64,000 nucleotides of DNA from Rosistilla carotiformis (GCF_007753095.1 NZ_CP036348.1:1612001-1676000), one strand, 5' to 3'. Positions 47,079 through 57,600 are shown, numbered from the stretch's first letter. Numbers and translations: made by a program. Notes: a model not told the origin generated them from the sequence alone.

Positions 47079-48830
47079 GTGAGAACCAACATTATTCGAA
47101 GTATGCTCTTGATACTTCCATTCAGCTTGGGCAGCGTCGCTCAGGCGCAGTACGGCGGTTATTCGGCATCGGCTTATAATAGCTATTCGGCTCAACCAAG
47201 CGCGGTCCCGGTTCACCCAAGTTTGCAGGCGCAGCAGACTCCGGCGTACCAAGCTTCGCCAACCTACGCGACGCAACAACCGAATTACGCTGCACCACGG
47301 CCGGGCTACGCCGCTCCACAGCCAGGCTACGCTTCTCCGCAAGCCAATTACAGCTACCAACCGCCGCAACCCTATCGCACCGTTGCCCAGCACGGTGGCG
47401 GCTACGAATCGATTGCCGCGCCGCAGCCGACCAATGCGGTCATGCAGGGCGGGCATGCTCCCGAGCAGGTGCTGACTCCGGAAAGTTATCCCGCCACGGG
47501 ACAACCGATGTCGCAATCGATGCACTACCCATCGGGTGACCCCGGGTGTTCGACCTGCAACCAATCGGTAGGCAGCGGCGCGACCTACAGCTACAGCCAA
47601 CCGAACGTTTACGTACAAGCGGCCAGCGCTCCGTCGTGTGGTGGTAGCTGCGAAACGGTCAGCAGCTGCGGTCCAGCCTGCTATCAGGCACCCGTCGCCC
47701 TGAGCCCTTGGTTCGGCGGCGTGAGCATGTTGTTCTTGACCCGCGACGACAACTACGATCGTCCATTGGTCTTCGACGACGCGATGCCTTCGACAACCCG
47801 CTTGTCGGCACGCGATGCGGAACTCGATTTCGCCCTCGGATACGATGTCACCGTCGGTCGCTACTTGGGATGTGGTCAGTACGCCGTTTCGGCAACCTGG
47901 TTGCACATCGAAAACGATGAAGCGGATCAATCGATCATGCCTCCTGCGGCTGGCGGCTATCGTGCCAACTTCCGCAACTGGGACCGCATCTACTTCGATC
48001 AGAACAACGACGGGATGCACACCGATTCGGGCATGCCCGCGACCGACGAAAGCGTCTACGCGCACTTCGATCGTGCGGAAAGCTACCGCGTGCGACGCGA
48101 TGCTTCGTACTACGGTTTGGAATTGAATCTGACCGGCTTCGGCATCGGTGGCGCCGCTCGAGCAGGACGTCCCGATTGCGGTGGCGGCAGCTGTGGCAGC
48201 GATCCCTGCTGCCCCACCGGTTGCGGTGGTATGTGCGGTCCAATGATTCCAGCTTGCGGTGCTCGGTTGCAAATGAGCTGGACGACTGGCCTGCGTTGGT
48301 TCCACTTCGAAGACGCGATGTCCTTCAGTGCTCGCACCGAACGTTACCCCGCGGCACCTGCGATGATCGAGACGGTCGCCTACGATGTCGACGCTGAAAA
48401 CGAACTGTTCGGTTGGCAGTTTGGGGGCAATCTATCTTATTGCGTGGGCCGCCGAACCAGCCTGTACGCAGGCGGTAAGATCGGTTGGTACGCTAACGAT
48501 GCCTCGCTTCGTCAACGTTTCCATTCGGAAAGCATGCCAGCGCGTGTAACCGACAACGGAGCCTATCCATCGTTCGCAAACCAATCGGTATCTCGCGAAT
48601 ACAGCGACACCGTGCTGGCGACCTTGGCCGAAATCGACCTTGGCATCGGATACCGAATCTGCGATTGTTGGACCCTTCGCGGTGGCTATCGCGTGTTGGC
48701 TGCCGGTGGTGTTGCCACAGCGATCGACAACATCTCGGAAAACCCAGCCAACCTGGGAGCTCAGAACGTTTGGGCTGACAGCAACCTCGTCCTGCACGGT
48801 GGTTACGTTGGTGTAGATTACAACTGGTAG
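47079..48830 (+). CDS. BBP7-like outer-membrane beta-barrel protein
   Basis: This is a 583-residue secreted protein. The GTG start at 47079 is 7 nt after AAGGAG and begins a signal peptide ending near AQAQ. A low-complexity Pro/Tyr/Gln region (about 25-115) has repeats like YAAPRPGYAAPQPGYASPQ. The barrel follows (WFGGVSMLFLTRDDNYDRP..., FALGYDVTVGRYLGC, LQMSWTTGLRWFHFED, GGNLSYCVGRRTSLYAGGKIGWY), ending in YVGVDYNW with an aromatic final residue as outer-membrane barrels do. Cys-rich loops (SSCGPACY, CGSDPCCPTGCGGMCGP) are notable. This family (planctomycete porin-like BBP7) has an unknown substrate. Confidence 0.8.
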   Translation: MRTNIIRSMLLILPFSLGSVAQAQYGGYSASAYNSYSAQPSAVPVHPSLQAQQTPAYQASPTYATQQPNYAAPRPGYAAPQPGYASPQANYSYQPPQPYRTVAQHGGGYESIAAPQPTNAVMQGGHAPEQVLTPESYPATGQPMSQSMHYPSGDPGCSTCNQSVGSGATYSYSQPNVYVQAASAPSCGGSCETVSSCGPACYQAPVALSPWFGGVSMLFLTRDDNYDRPLVFDDAMPSTTRLSARDAELDFALGYDVTVGRYLGCGQYAVSATWLHIENDEADQSIMPPAAGGYRANFRNWDRIYFDQNNDGMHTDSGMPATDESVYAHFDRAESYRVRRDASYYGLELNLTGFGIGGAARAGRPDCGGGSCGSDPCCPTGCGGMCGPMIPACGARLQMSWTTGLRWFHFEDAMSFSARTERYPAAPAMIETVAYDVDAENELFGWQFGGNLSYCVGRRTSLYAGGKIGWYANDASLRQRFHSESMPARVTDNGAYPSFANQSVSREYSDTVLATLAEIDLGIGYRICDCWTLRGGYRVLAAGGVATAIDNISENPANLGAQNVWADSNLVLHGGYVGVDYNW

Positions 48831-48913
48831 CGATTTCGATCGTTGCCAATGGCGATGACCGGCGCGCTAATGTGGGACTCGTTCCACCACAGTGCGCCGC
48901 CGCTGCAAGAAGA

Positions 48914-48948
48914 CCTCGCGTTACCAACTTGGTAACGCGAGGTTTTTT
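48914..48948 (+). terminator. Intrinsic terminator of the barrel gene
   Basis: A perfect 12-bp stem (CCTCGCGTTACC / GGTAACGCGAGG) with a 5-nt loop is followed directly by TTTTTT. It is the clearest Rho-independent terminator in the window. Confidence 0.95.
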
Positions 48949-48984
48949 CGTTTTCCAACGGCATCCGCCGCGATTGTTTACGTG

Positions 48985-50505
48985 TCAGTCGTGGGACAGC
49001 GGATGCGGGCTGTCGACGACCCGCGTGGGCCGTTGGCTCTGCTGTAGCAAGCGTTCCAGGCGATCGATCATTTCCGGTTCGAGAACGTGTTCGATCGCAT
49101 CGGCCGACCGGTCCACTTGGCTCGGTGCGCTTTCGGCGTGCGTGATCAGGTACATCTCCCACAACCGATGTTCATGCGTCAGCCGAGCCGCTTCGTGATA
49201 GCCCGACTTGTTGACTTTGATCTGTTGATTGGGCAGTTGGACCAACAGCCCCGCTTCGTCCGCTTTGCGGATCCCGTGCTTTAGTCGCCGCATCGTCCAG
49301 CTGCGCAGCCGAAGCAGGTCGTCGAGCGAAACCGACGGGATCGGATCGCCGCTCTCGGGCCCCTGGTAACCTCTCGATTCCAGCAGTTCGTAGATCCCAC
49401 GCATCAGGTGCTGGCGTTCGATCGAGCTGTTCAACCGCCAACGCCGCACCCAGCGTGGCAGAAGCCCACGCGCGGGGCCCAGCATCATGCTGAACAAAAA
49501 CAACGCGGTCGCCACCAGCACGATCATCGCGCCGGAGGGGAGTTGCGGGAAGAGCGCACTGGTCGCCGAGCCCAGCATCCCGCTGATCGCTCCCAAGCCG
49601 GAGGCCAGCAAAACCATGCGGGTCAATTGATGCGTCCAGAACCTCGCCGCGGCCGCTGGGGTGACTAACAACGCGATCACCAAAATCAATCCAACCGCTT
49701 GCAGGCCCACGATCGTGACCACGACGACCAACAGCATTAAGATCCCGTCCAACAGCGTGACCGAATAGCCTTCGCTGCCCGCAAATCCGTCGTCGAAGCA
49801 GAGCAGTTTCAGCTCTTTGAAGAGAGCGAAACAGACGAGACAGGAGACAAACCCGGTGCCGCCGATCAACCATGCGTCGCTGGGGAGCATCGACGCGGTC
49901 TTGCCGTAGATAAACGATTCCAGCCCCGCCGAATGGCCGCTTTCCATCTGTTGGATCACGCCCAACACCGCCACTCCCGCACCGAAGAAGACCGACAGCA
50001 CAACGCCCAACGCGGTGTCTTCGCTCAATCGGGTCAGCGAACGGATAAAGACGATCCCGGCAACTCCGATCAGCCCCGTCACCGCGGCCCCCAACAACAG
50101 CACCGGCAGCGATTTGCCATCGAAGCCAAGCTGTGTGGCGACGATAAAGGCGAGCCCGATCCCGGGCAGCGTCGCGTGGCTGAGCGCGTCTCCCATCAAA
50201 GCCCGTTTCCGCAGCAGCGTGAAACTGCCGATCGTGCCGGCCGCCAATCCCAACAGCGTCGTCCCTAACACGACGACACGTGTGTTGTGATCTTGCAAAA
50301 AGATGACCCGCCGCCATTGTTCGGTCGAGGGCCAGCCGAGTTCGCGGTTGGCCAAGGATCGCATCGCCGCAGGTTCTTGCCCCACCGCGGTGCTGCTGGC
50401 GATCAAGCTGCAGGCCGCGATCAGCAGCAACGCAAATCGGATCCAGCAACCGACGAGGCCGCGGGACCAGCGAAGCACGCGTTGCGGAAACCGTTGCCTG
50501 GACAT
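48985..50505 (-). CDS. Metal ABC permease fused to a DtxR-type repressor (YtgCR-like)
   Basis: This is a 506-residue protein. After an N-terminal signal-like helix (about 23-43) and a polar stretch, residues 75-345 form a MntB/ZnuB-type permease (RALMGDALSHATLPGIGLAF, VGLILVIALLVTPAAAARFW). A DtxR-type winged helix follows (about 361-432, MRRLKHGIRKADEAGLLVQL) and then a metal/dimer domain (about 438-490, HEHRLWEMYL and AIEHVLEPEM, keeping a Glu-His pair). Such a fusion is known in Chlamydia (YtgCR), where the repressor half is released. The ATG shares one base with the ATPase stop. A second permease gene is absent. Confidence 0.9.
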   Translation of the reverse strand: MSRQRFPQRVLRWSRGLVGCWIRFALLLIAACSLIASSTAVGQEPAAMRSLANRELGWPSTEQWRRVIFLQDHNTRVVVLGTTLLGLAAGTIGSFTLLRKRALMGDALSHATLPGIGLAFIVATQLGFDGKSLPVLLLGAAVTGLIGVAGIVFIRSLTRLSEDTALGVVLSVFFGAGVAVLGVIQQMESGHSAGLESFIYGKTASMLPSDAWLIGGTGFVSCLVCFALFKELKLLCFDDGFAGSEGYSVTLLDGILMLLVVVVTIVGLQAVGLILVIALLVTPAAAARFWTHQLTRMVLLASGLGAISGMLGSATSALFPQLPSGAMIVLVATALFLFSMMLGPARGLLPRWVRRWRLNSSIERQHLMRGIYELLESRGYQGPESGDPIPSVSLDDLLRLRSWTMRRLKHGIRKADEAGLLVQLPNQQIKVNKSGYHEAARLTHEHRLWEMYLITHAESAPSQVDRSADAIEHVLEPEMIDRLERLLQQSQRPTRVVDSPHPLSHD

Positions 50506-51293
50506 CACTGTTGCACTCGCCGAATCGCCTCGGAAGCTTCGTCCAACAACGTCAGTCGACCGCCGTACGCCTTGGTCAGATTCTGTTCGGTGAAGGTCGT
50601 TTTGGTCGGCCCGTGCGCGACCACACGCATGTTCAACAGCACGACGTAATCGAAATAGTCGGCGACGGTTTGCAGGTCGTGGTGGATCACGAGGACCGTT
50701 TTGCCGCGAGCCCGCATCTCTTGCAAGATGCTCAAGATCGCTCGTTCGGTCGACGCATCGACCGCGGCGAACGGTTCGTCCATCAGATACAAATCGGCGT
50801 CTTGAACCAACGCCCGGGCCAGGAAGGTCCGCTGTTGTTGGCCTCCCGACAGCTGGCTGATCTGCCGCTTAGCCAGATCGGCGATTCCGACGCGGTCCAA
50901 TGCTTCGAGTGCCGCTTGGCGATGCTTGCGGCGAACCGGCAGGCACCATCCGATCTGGCCATACAGCCCCATCGTGACGACGTCCAAGGCGTCGACGGGG
51001 AAGTCCCAATCGACGCTCTCACGCTGCGGAACGTAGGCGACGCGGTGGCGGTTCTTGTCGTAAGGCTTTCCAAAAACGAGCACCCGCCCGGAGGCTCGCG
51101 GCACCAGATCCATCGCCGCTTTGATCAACGTGCTCTTCCCCGCGCCATTGGGGCCAACGACGCCGATCAATTGCCCTTTGGGAAAGTCGACGCAGATGTC
51201 CCAGATCACGGGCTTGCGATGGTAGGCAACGGTCAAATCATAGATCGACAGCGGGATCTGGTCGTTGGCGGTCGATTCGAGCGGTTGGTTCAT
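50505..51293 (-). CDS. Metal ABC transporter ATP-binding protein
   Basis: This 262-residue ATPase has Walker A GPNGAGKST (residues 47-55), signature LSGGQQQR, Walker B DLYLMDEP and an H-loop (IHHDL). It is of the zinc/manganese/iron type (MntA/YtgB-like: YVPQRESVDWDFPV is typical). It powers the permease coded next and takes up metal delivered by the lipoprotein from the gene upstream. The gap to the SBP gene is 30 bp. Confidence 0.94.
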   Translation of the reverse strand: MNQPLESTANDQIPLSIYDLTVAYHRKPVIWDICVDFPKGQLIGVVGPNGAGKSTLIKAAMDLVPRASGRVLVFGKPYDKNRHRVAYVPQRESVDWDFPVDALDVVTMGLYGQIGWCLPVRRKHRQAALEALDRVGIADLAKRQISQLSGGQQQRTFLARALVQDADLYLMDEPFAAVDASTERAILSILQEMRARGKTVLVIHHDLQTVADYFDYVVLLNMRVVAHGPTKTTFTEQNLTKAYGGRLTLLDEASEAIRRVQQ

Positions 51294-51323
51294 GTTAGTG
51301 CTTCTAGTCGCCGTCGCCGGCGA

Positions 51324-52307
51324 TCATTCGCTGAGCTTTCCATTCAGACCGCGCTCCGGGGCATCGCCCCCCAAAGCACGCACCACGCGCGTGATATTGT
51401 GATCCATCATCCCGACATAGGTTCCTTCGTAGCTGCCCGCGGTTCCCATCGCATCGGAGAACAGTTCGCCACCAATCTTAACCTCTTGGCCGCGCGATGC
51501 GGCGCCGTTGACCAAAGCTTCGATGTTTTTTCGCGGTACGCTGCTTTCGACAAAGACCGCCTGGACCTTCTTTTCGATCAACAGATCGACGAGCCCATTG
51601 ATCCGTTGCAGCCCCGCCTCCGACTCAGTCGACAGCCCTTGGACCCCTAACACCTGCAGATCATAAGCTCTGCCAAAGTAGTTGAACGCATCGTGCGAGG
51701 TGACCAGGATGCGGTTCTCTTCCGGGATCGTCTGCATGCTCCGCAGCCCGTAGTCGTGCAGTTCGCTCAGCTGCTGCTTGTATTCCACCGCGTTGACCTG
51801 GAAGGTGTCTGCGTGTTCGGGATCGAATTCGGTCAACCCTTTGCGGACCACTTCGATGCATTGGCTCCAGGCCTGGATGTCGTTCCAGACGTGCGGATCG
51901 AAGTGCCCTTGAGCGTCTTCGGGTTCCAACAGGTACGATTTATCGATCGCTTCGGTGACCGCCCAGACCGGCTTGCTGCTTCCGGCGCGGACCAGGGTGT
52001 CTCCCATTTTCCCTTCCAGCATCAGCCCGCTGTAGAAGACGACATCGGACCCAAGGATCGATTGCACATCATCGCGGGTCGGTTTGTAGAGGTGTGGGTC
52101 GGTTCCCGGCCCCAACAGTTGCACGACCTCGACCTGATCGCCGCCGACATTTCGGGCGAGATCGGCGACCATTCCGGTCGTCGTCAGCACGCGAATCGGA
52201 CGCGATGGATCGCGCCGCGTCGGCGTCGCCGTTTCGGTCGACCGATCGCAACCAACGATCGCAACGATCAGCAGCATCCACGATCCAAGAATTCGATCGA
52301 ACTTCAT
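51324..52307 (-). CDS. Metal-binding lipoprotein of an ABC transporter (TroA/MntC-type)
   Basis: This is a 327-residue solute-binding protein with lipobox VAIVGC at Cys20, to be modified and anchored. Metal ligands likely sit in TDPHLYKP, GHFDPHVWNDI, TSHDAFNYFGRAYDL and the following Glu/Asp segment, as in TroA-family zinc/manganese/iron receptors. It is the first gene of the metal uptake operon, so its upstream region probably holds the regulator site. I found none by eye. Confidence 0.92.
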   Translation of the reverse strand: MKFDRILGSWMLLIVAIVGCDRSTETATPTRRDPSRPIRVLTTTGMVADLARNVGGDQVEVVQLLGPGTDPHLYKPTRDDVQSILGSDVVFYSGLMLEGKMGDTLVRAGSSKPVWAVTEAIDKSYLLEPEDAQGHFDPHVWNDIQAWSQCIEVVRKGLTEFDPEHADTFQVNAVEYKQQLSELHDYGLRSMQTIPEENRILVTSHDAFNYFGRAYDLQVLGVQGLSTESEAGLQRINGLVDLLIEKKVQAVFVESSVPRKNIEALVNGAASRGQEVKIGGELFSDAMGTAGSYEGTYVGMMDHNITRVVRALGGDAPERGLNGKLSE

Positions 52308-52404
52308 TCCCTGCGATTCCCAAAAGGAGACAATTTGTAGCCTGTGCTAACTTTTTCCCGATTGTAATCGTCCGGTTCGGCGCGTCCCAGGGGGCAATGC
52401 GTCG

Positions 52405-53925
52405 CTAGCGGATCAGGGGCAGCTCTTCCAGCGGCGGCGGCGCGTCGGCTTGTCGCATCGACTGGATAGCGTATGCCGATCGGATCGCAGCCAGATCGGC
52501 CGCGTCGCGCGACTCCAAAAGCAGCGAGAGGACGTTGTCGACGAAGATCGGATGACGAGTCAGTCCCAGGTGGTCGCTCGGGATAAACGTCTTGCTGTTC
52601 CAAGCGATCGGGTAGATCCGCGGGACCGGTTGCTGACCCGGCAGTTCTTCCACCATGATCGCGCTGGTCCGGGTGACGGTCCCATCGCCGGCGGCCATGT
52701 AGGGGAATTCAAAATCGCCGGTATCCATGTCGACCACCATCTTCTCGACCGTTGGTTCTGAGCTGCCGGCAAACAGATGCAGCTGCAATCCGGGGGGAGG
52801 CGTCGCCGGAAGATCCAACGCCGCGTGCAATTTCTTGGCGCGGATCAGGCACTTGCGGCGGTGTTCGTTGGCGATACGCACTCGCGTCTCGCGGTCGGGT
52901 GCGTCGGGCAACATCGCTTGCAGCAATTCGTCTTGGTCGGGCGCGGTTAGGCCCCATTCCAATTCTTCCCAAACCGTCGGATCAAACAGATCGATCGTCT
53001 TGCTGGGATCTTGCTTTTGTACAACCAACCCGGTTCGCGTTCGCGGCAACAACTGGTAGACCGCCGGCATCGTTCCCAAGACCGCGGGTGGATAGATCGG
53101 CAGGAAGGAGGAGAACTTGCTGCCGGCCAGCAGCTCCTTGAGCGTGAGCGTCGAGCCTTGGTTGGGCGGTGCGATCATGATCGCCCGCTCCACGTATTTG
53201 GCTCCCTCCCACGTAAGCTCTGGCAGCGACCCATCCTCCGGCAACGGTTGCGTTCCGTATCGCAGGTAGTATCGCAACACCAAGCTGCCCATCGAGTGGG
53301 CGACGATGTCGAATTTGATGTCGGGGTTGTCGATGCCGAAGCGACGCTTTGAGTTCTCTTGCGAGATCGCCGCTTGTTGTTGGATGAATTCGTGCAACAG
53401 CACCACGCTTTCGGTGATGTCGCGTCGCCAATCGAAATCGAACTGGAAGCAGTTGTAGTGATCGTCGGCGTATTGGACTTCCTCGCGCGACGGATCGCGA
53501 TACCCACCCACACCCAACGTGACGAGAATGTCTTCGTAAGCGTTGACTTGAATCGGGATTCCGAGAAAGCGGATCTTCAACCGGTCCAACGGTCCGTCGG
53601 AAACGACGTTGTCGCGGAGCGATGCGAGCGGAGCCCCTTCGACCATCGGAGATGCTAGCAAAGCAGCGATCTCGGGATCGTTCGGGTTCGTCGACCGAGA
53701 ATCGATCGTTCCCCAAACGACGCGTCGCGACTCCGCTTCGACCAACCGCGAGCCCAAAATTCCAGGGATCACGATCACGGGATTGCGTTCGTAATCGGGG
53801 GCTTGGGCAAGCGAATCGTAGATATTTCCCAAGTCTTTCGCCGATCGTTTCCCCGCGCAGCCGATCGCCCCGATCAGACAGCCGAGGCTGACGATGAGAC
53901 TCCGGTAGCGTGGTGACAACAGCAT
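52405..53925 (-). CDS. LCAT-like alpha/beta hydrolase lipoprotein
   Basis: This 506-residue protein has a short lipoprotein-type signal (SLGC or AIGC near residues 15-23). The hydrolase fold shows the oxyanion start NPVIVIPGILGSRLVE, nucleophile elbow AHSMGS, an acid in AAGDGTVTRTS, and HLGLTRHPIF as the catalytic His. LCAT/PDAT enzymes move acyl chains between lipids. The substrate here is unknown. It stands alone, 97 bp from the metal uptake operon. Confidence 0.75.
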   Translation of the reverse strand: MLLSPRYRSLIVSLGCLIGAIGCAGKRSAKDLGNIYDSLAQAPDYERNPVIVIPGILGSRLVEAESRRVVWGTIDSRSTNPNDPEIAALLASPMVEGAPLASLRDNVVSDGPLDRLKIRFLGIPIQVNAYEDILVTLGVGGYRDPSREEVQYADDHYNCFQFDFDWRRDITESVVLLHEFIQQQAAISQENSKRRFGIDNPDIKFDIVAHSMGSLVLRYYLRYGTQPLPEDGSLPELTWEGAKYVERAIMIAPPNQGSTLTLKELLAGSKFSSFLPIYPPAVLGTMPAVYQLLPRTRTGLVVQKQDPSKTIDLFDPTVWEELEWGLTAPDQDELLQAMLPDAPDRETRVRIANEHRRKCLIRAKKLHAALDLPATPPPGLQLHLFAGSSEPTVEKMVVDMDTGDFEFPYMAAGDGTVTRTSAIMVEELPGQQPVPRIYPIAWNSKTFIPSDHLGLTRHPIFVDNVLSLLLESRDAADLAAIRSAYAIQSMRQADAPPPLEELPLIR

Positions 53926-53950
53926 CCGTGCAATTGCAATCCGGTGAGGG

Positions 53951-53989
53951 AAAAAATGGTGTACGGAGGTTAACAGAATTCAACCTCCG
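53951..53989 (-). terminator. Possible Rho-independent terminator downstream of the PH-like gene
   Basis: On the minus strand an 8-bp stem (CGGAGGTT / AACCTCCG, 10-nt loop) is followed after 7 nt by TTTTTT. The gap before the T-tract makes this weaker than the terminator at 48914. Confidence 0.4.
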
Positions 53990-54054
53990 GGCAGGACCCC
54001 AATTCGCCGGCATCGCCAAGTAAACTGCAATGCTCGCAAATAGAGCGAGATGGC

Positions 54055-54537
54055 TCACCTGCCTCCGTTCACTCCGCATCGCGACTGCAAGAAATCCGCC
54101 AATCGCTCGGCGTCGTCGCTACCGACTCGCAGCGTCCCTCGCCGCATCTGAATCACAACGCATTGCCGTCCCCACAGATTCCAGACCCAGCCCCCGCGGG
54201 GACTGAAGTGGATTCCCCAGCCATCCATCACCGTCGTCCGGCCGATCTGGGCGTTGACGATTTGGTCGTATCGGACCGATCGGCGAAAGGTCGGCAGCGG
54301 GCCGAAGCGGATCGAAACCCGGTCCCCTTCATCTTCGACAGTCAAATGATGAAACGAAGCGGCGAGCCACAGCATCGCCAGGCTGACGATGGGGAACAGC
54401 CACTGCAGCACCGGCATCTCGCGGGTCAGCCAGGCGGCCAACCCGAGCGGAATGCATAACAAATACAATCCCCAGCACAGCGGCGCGTGCTGGGTGTGCC
54501 GGTAGGTCGTCGCCCGGTTTCGGTTCTCGGAAGCCAT
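54055..54537 (-). CDS. Membrane protein with PH-like domain
   Basis: This 160-residue protein has two hydrophobic segments (about 18-36 and 43-61) followed by a beta-rich region (HLTVEDEGDRVSIRFGPLPTFRRSVRYDQIV) that resembles bacterial pleckstrin-homology domains (bPH2). Its ATG at 54537 lies 66 bp after the uvrA stop, so it may be read on the same message. The function is unknown. Confidence 0.55.
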   Translation of the reverse strand: MASENRNRATTYRHTQHAPLCWGLYLLCIPLGLAAWLTREMPVLQWLFPIVSLAMLWLAASFHHLTVEDEGDRVSIRFGPLPTFRRSVRYDQIVNAQIGRTTVMDGWGIHFSPRGGWVWNLWGRQCVVIQMRRGTLRVGSDDAERLADFLQSRCGVNGGR

Positions 54538-54603
54538 CGCACTACCTTTTTTAAGTGAGCAATCGGCCGGTCCTCGGTCGCGGGCGATATCGATCGACCG
54601 CCG

Positions 54604-57600
54604 CTAGCTGCCGACCGTTTTGTCCCAGTGGTTCTTGAGGAATTTGTCGAACGGTTCAGCATTCAACTTTTCGTCGTTCCAGAACTCAAAGGTGACTTTG
54701 ATGTCCCCCTTGGTTCGGGCGGGCGGCTTAATCCCCAGTTTACCCAACGCGACGCAATCGATTGCTTGATGCGGTCCGTCGACCGTGATCCGCAGATTCA
54801 TTGGATCTTTGGTTTCGATCTCGCACCAGGAGTGATTTTGTCCCGCGGGGCGGACGTTGATCTTTTCGGGCGAACCAAATTCAACGCTCTCCTCGCCGGC
54901 AAAGGCGATGATTTTATCGAGCAATTTGTCGACTAATTCCAACGGCCAGTCGGGCTTTTCGCCTTCGGGGAAACCTTTTTCGAGCGTGTGCCATTTGCGA
55001 CCCAGGACGCGCCACGGGCTCATCGCATCGAGCTTCTCTTCGACTTCCTTTTCGGCTTGCAGCGCGGCCTGCCGCGTTCGAGCGACTTCGACCTTCGATG
55101 GTCCATCCTCAGGCCCGCGCCAGCTGGGGCGGCTGATCTGCGGCTTGGTCCGCGTTTCGTGGACAAAGACCTTGGCATACGCAGCGATCGCTTCGTCCAA
55201 GAAGTGCCAGAACTCGGGACGATCCATCTCTTCAAACTTGACGAATCGGATCTCGATCTCTTGGAACTTCGGATCGGTGTGGACGCGCACCCGCGGTTCG
55301 TTGCTGTAGGCCGGAATGTCTTCCATTTGGTTCAGCGTCGGCAGCGGCAGCCGTCGCGGCAGATCGTCTTTGTTAAACGTCCCCTTGGGAACACGCAGCT
55401 TCAGCTTCATCCACCACGATTCGGAGGTGAACAAGTGCATGAACCAGGGCCGGCTAGCGATCGGGCCTTTGACTTCGACGATGTTGCGGTGGTTGAAGTT
55501 GATCGGTTCGAAGCAGTCGGCCTCTTCCATCCGTTGGACGATCGGAAGCACCATCTTCTCTTCCCACGAGACGGGATCGCCGGCGTTGTCGACCAGTTCG
55601 GTCGTGTGCCATTTGCGGCCATCTTCTTCCCAGGGCATCTTCGCCCCTTCGCCGATCACGGGAGCGGCCTGCTCGCGCTCGAACTGTTCCAACGCCGCGG
55701 CGTGCGGATCGAATTCGTCACGATGTTCGTAGGGGCCCGCTTCGATCACCGGCGCCAAGAACTCACCGGTATAGCTGCGCAGCGGTTTCGTTTTGGCTCG
55801 CGACTTTTTCCCCGCGACAGCGTATTCGCTCAGCTGTTCGGGCGTTCCGGCGAAGACCAACTGGCCCCCTTCGGCTCCCGCTTCGGGACCGATGTCCAAG
55901 ATCCAGTCGGCAGCTTTGATGATGTCCAGGTTGTGTTCGATCACCAGCACGGTATTGCCGACGTCGACCAGACGCTGCAGAACGTTCAGCAGTTTGGCGA
56001 TGTCGTCGAAGTGCAAACCGGTCGTCGGTTCGTCCAACAGATACAACGTCCGCCCGGTGTCGGGACGGGCCAATTCGGCAGCCAGTTTAATCCGCTGGGC
56101 TTCACCACCGGAGAGCGTTGGTGCACTTTGGCCGAGGGTGACGTAATCGAGTCCGACGTCGCAGATCATTTGCAGGATCCGCGTGATCTTCGGTTGGTTC
56201 TCAAACAGCCCGACGGCGTCGCCGATCGACATGTTCAAGACATCGCTGATCGAATTGCCGTGGAACTTCACTTCCAACGTTTCAGGCGTGTAACGCGAAC
56301 CGCCACATTCCTCGCACGGCACCCAGACGTCGGGCAGGAAGTGCATTTCGATCTTCCGTCCACCGGTCCCCTCGCAGACTTCGCAGCGACCGCCGGGGAC
56401 GTTGAAGCTGAACTGACGCGCCGTGTAGCCGCGAGTCTTCGCTTCGGGAACCTGCGTGTACAGATTACGGATCAGATCAAACGCGCCGGTGTACGTCGCC
56501 GGGTTGCTGCTGGGCGTGTTGCCAAGCGGGCTCTGGTCGACGCGGATCACTTTGTCGATCAAACCGATTCCGTCCAGCTTGCCGTAACGTCCCGGACGCA
56601 CGCCCGAACGATGCAGCTTGCGGGCCAGCGCGGGATACAGGATGTCATCGATCAACGAACTCTTACCACTTCCCGACGGGCCGGTCACGGCGGTGAACGT
56701 TCCCAGCGGGATGTGAACATCGATGCCGCGCAGGTTGTTCTCGCGGGCGTCGCGGATCGTGATCCATTGGCCCAGCGGTGGATAGTGCGTCGGGGCATAA
56801 TCGGCTTTGCGAGCCAATTTGCGTTCGGCCATCGTCTCGGGACGCTTGGTGCTCTTCTTCTTCACCGGCTTCGCGGCTGACGTCTCGCTTTCGGGAGCCT
56901 TGATCATCCGCCGATTCGAAGGGATCGGAATCGCTTTGGTATCGGAGATATACGGGCCGGTGACCGATGTCGGCGATTGGCCGATCTGTTCGGGACTGCC
57001 ATCCGCGACCACTTGGCCACCGTTCCGCCCCGCCTTGGGACCGAAGTCGAAGATGTGGTCGGCGCCAGCGATCACGTCCTTGTCGTGCTCGACAACTAAC
57101 AACGTGTTGCCAAGGTCCCGCAATCGATGCATCGCCGACAACAGGCGGTGGTTGTCGCGTGGGTGCAGACCGATCGTCGGTTCGTCCAAGACGTACAGTA
57201 CGCCGCACAGACCGCTGCCCAATTGGCCGGCCAGTCGAATACGTTGAGCTTCGCCACCGGAGAGTGTCGACGCTCCACGACCAATGCTCAAGTAATCCAG
57301 ACCAACATCCAACAGGAACTGGATTCGCGATCGGACCTCGCGAATAATCTCGCCGGCGATCTTCTTCTCACGCGGGTCGAGCTTCCAGGTTTTGACCGTC
57401 TCGCCCAGTCGCGATAGCGGCATGTGGACGATGTCGCCAATCGTCAGGTCGCGGAACCGGACAGCCGATGCGTCGTCGCGAAGACGCGTTCCGCCACACT
57501 CGGAGCAATCGATTTCGGCGGTGAATTTTTCCAGCTTCGCTCGCAGGGTCGGCGACAACTTCGACGCCAATTCCAGCGAGGGATAAAGACCTTTGAAGCG

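Noticed and set aside
54988-56880. 630-residue + strand ORF opposite uvrA
   Set aside because: Antisense to the UvrA C-terminus and copy 2; many similar shadows occur along this gene.
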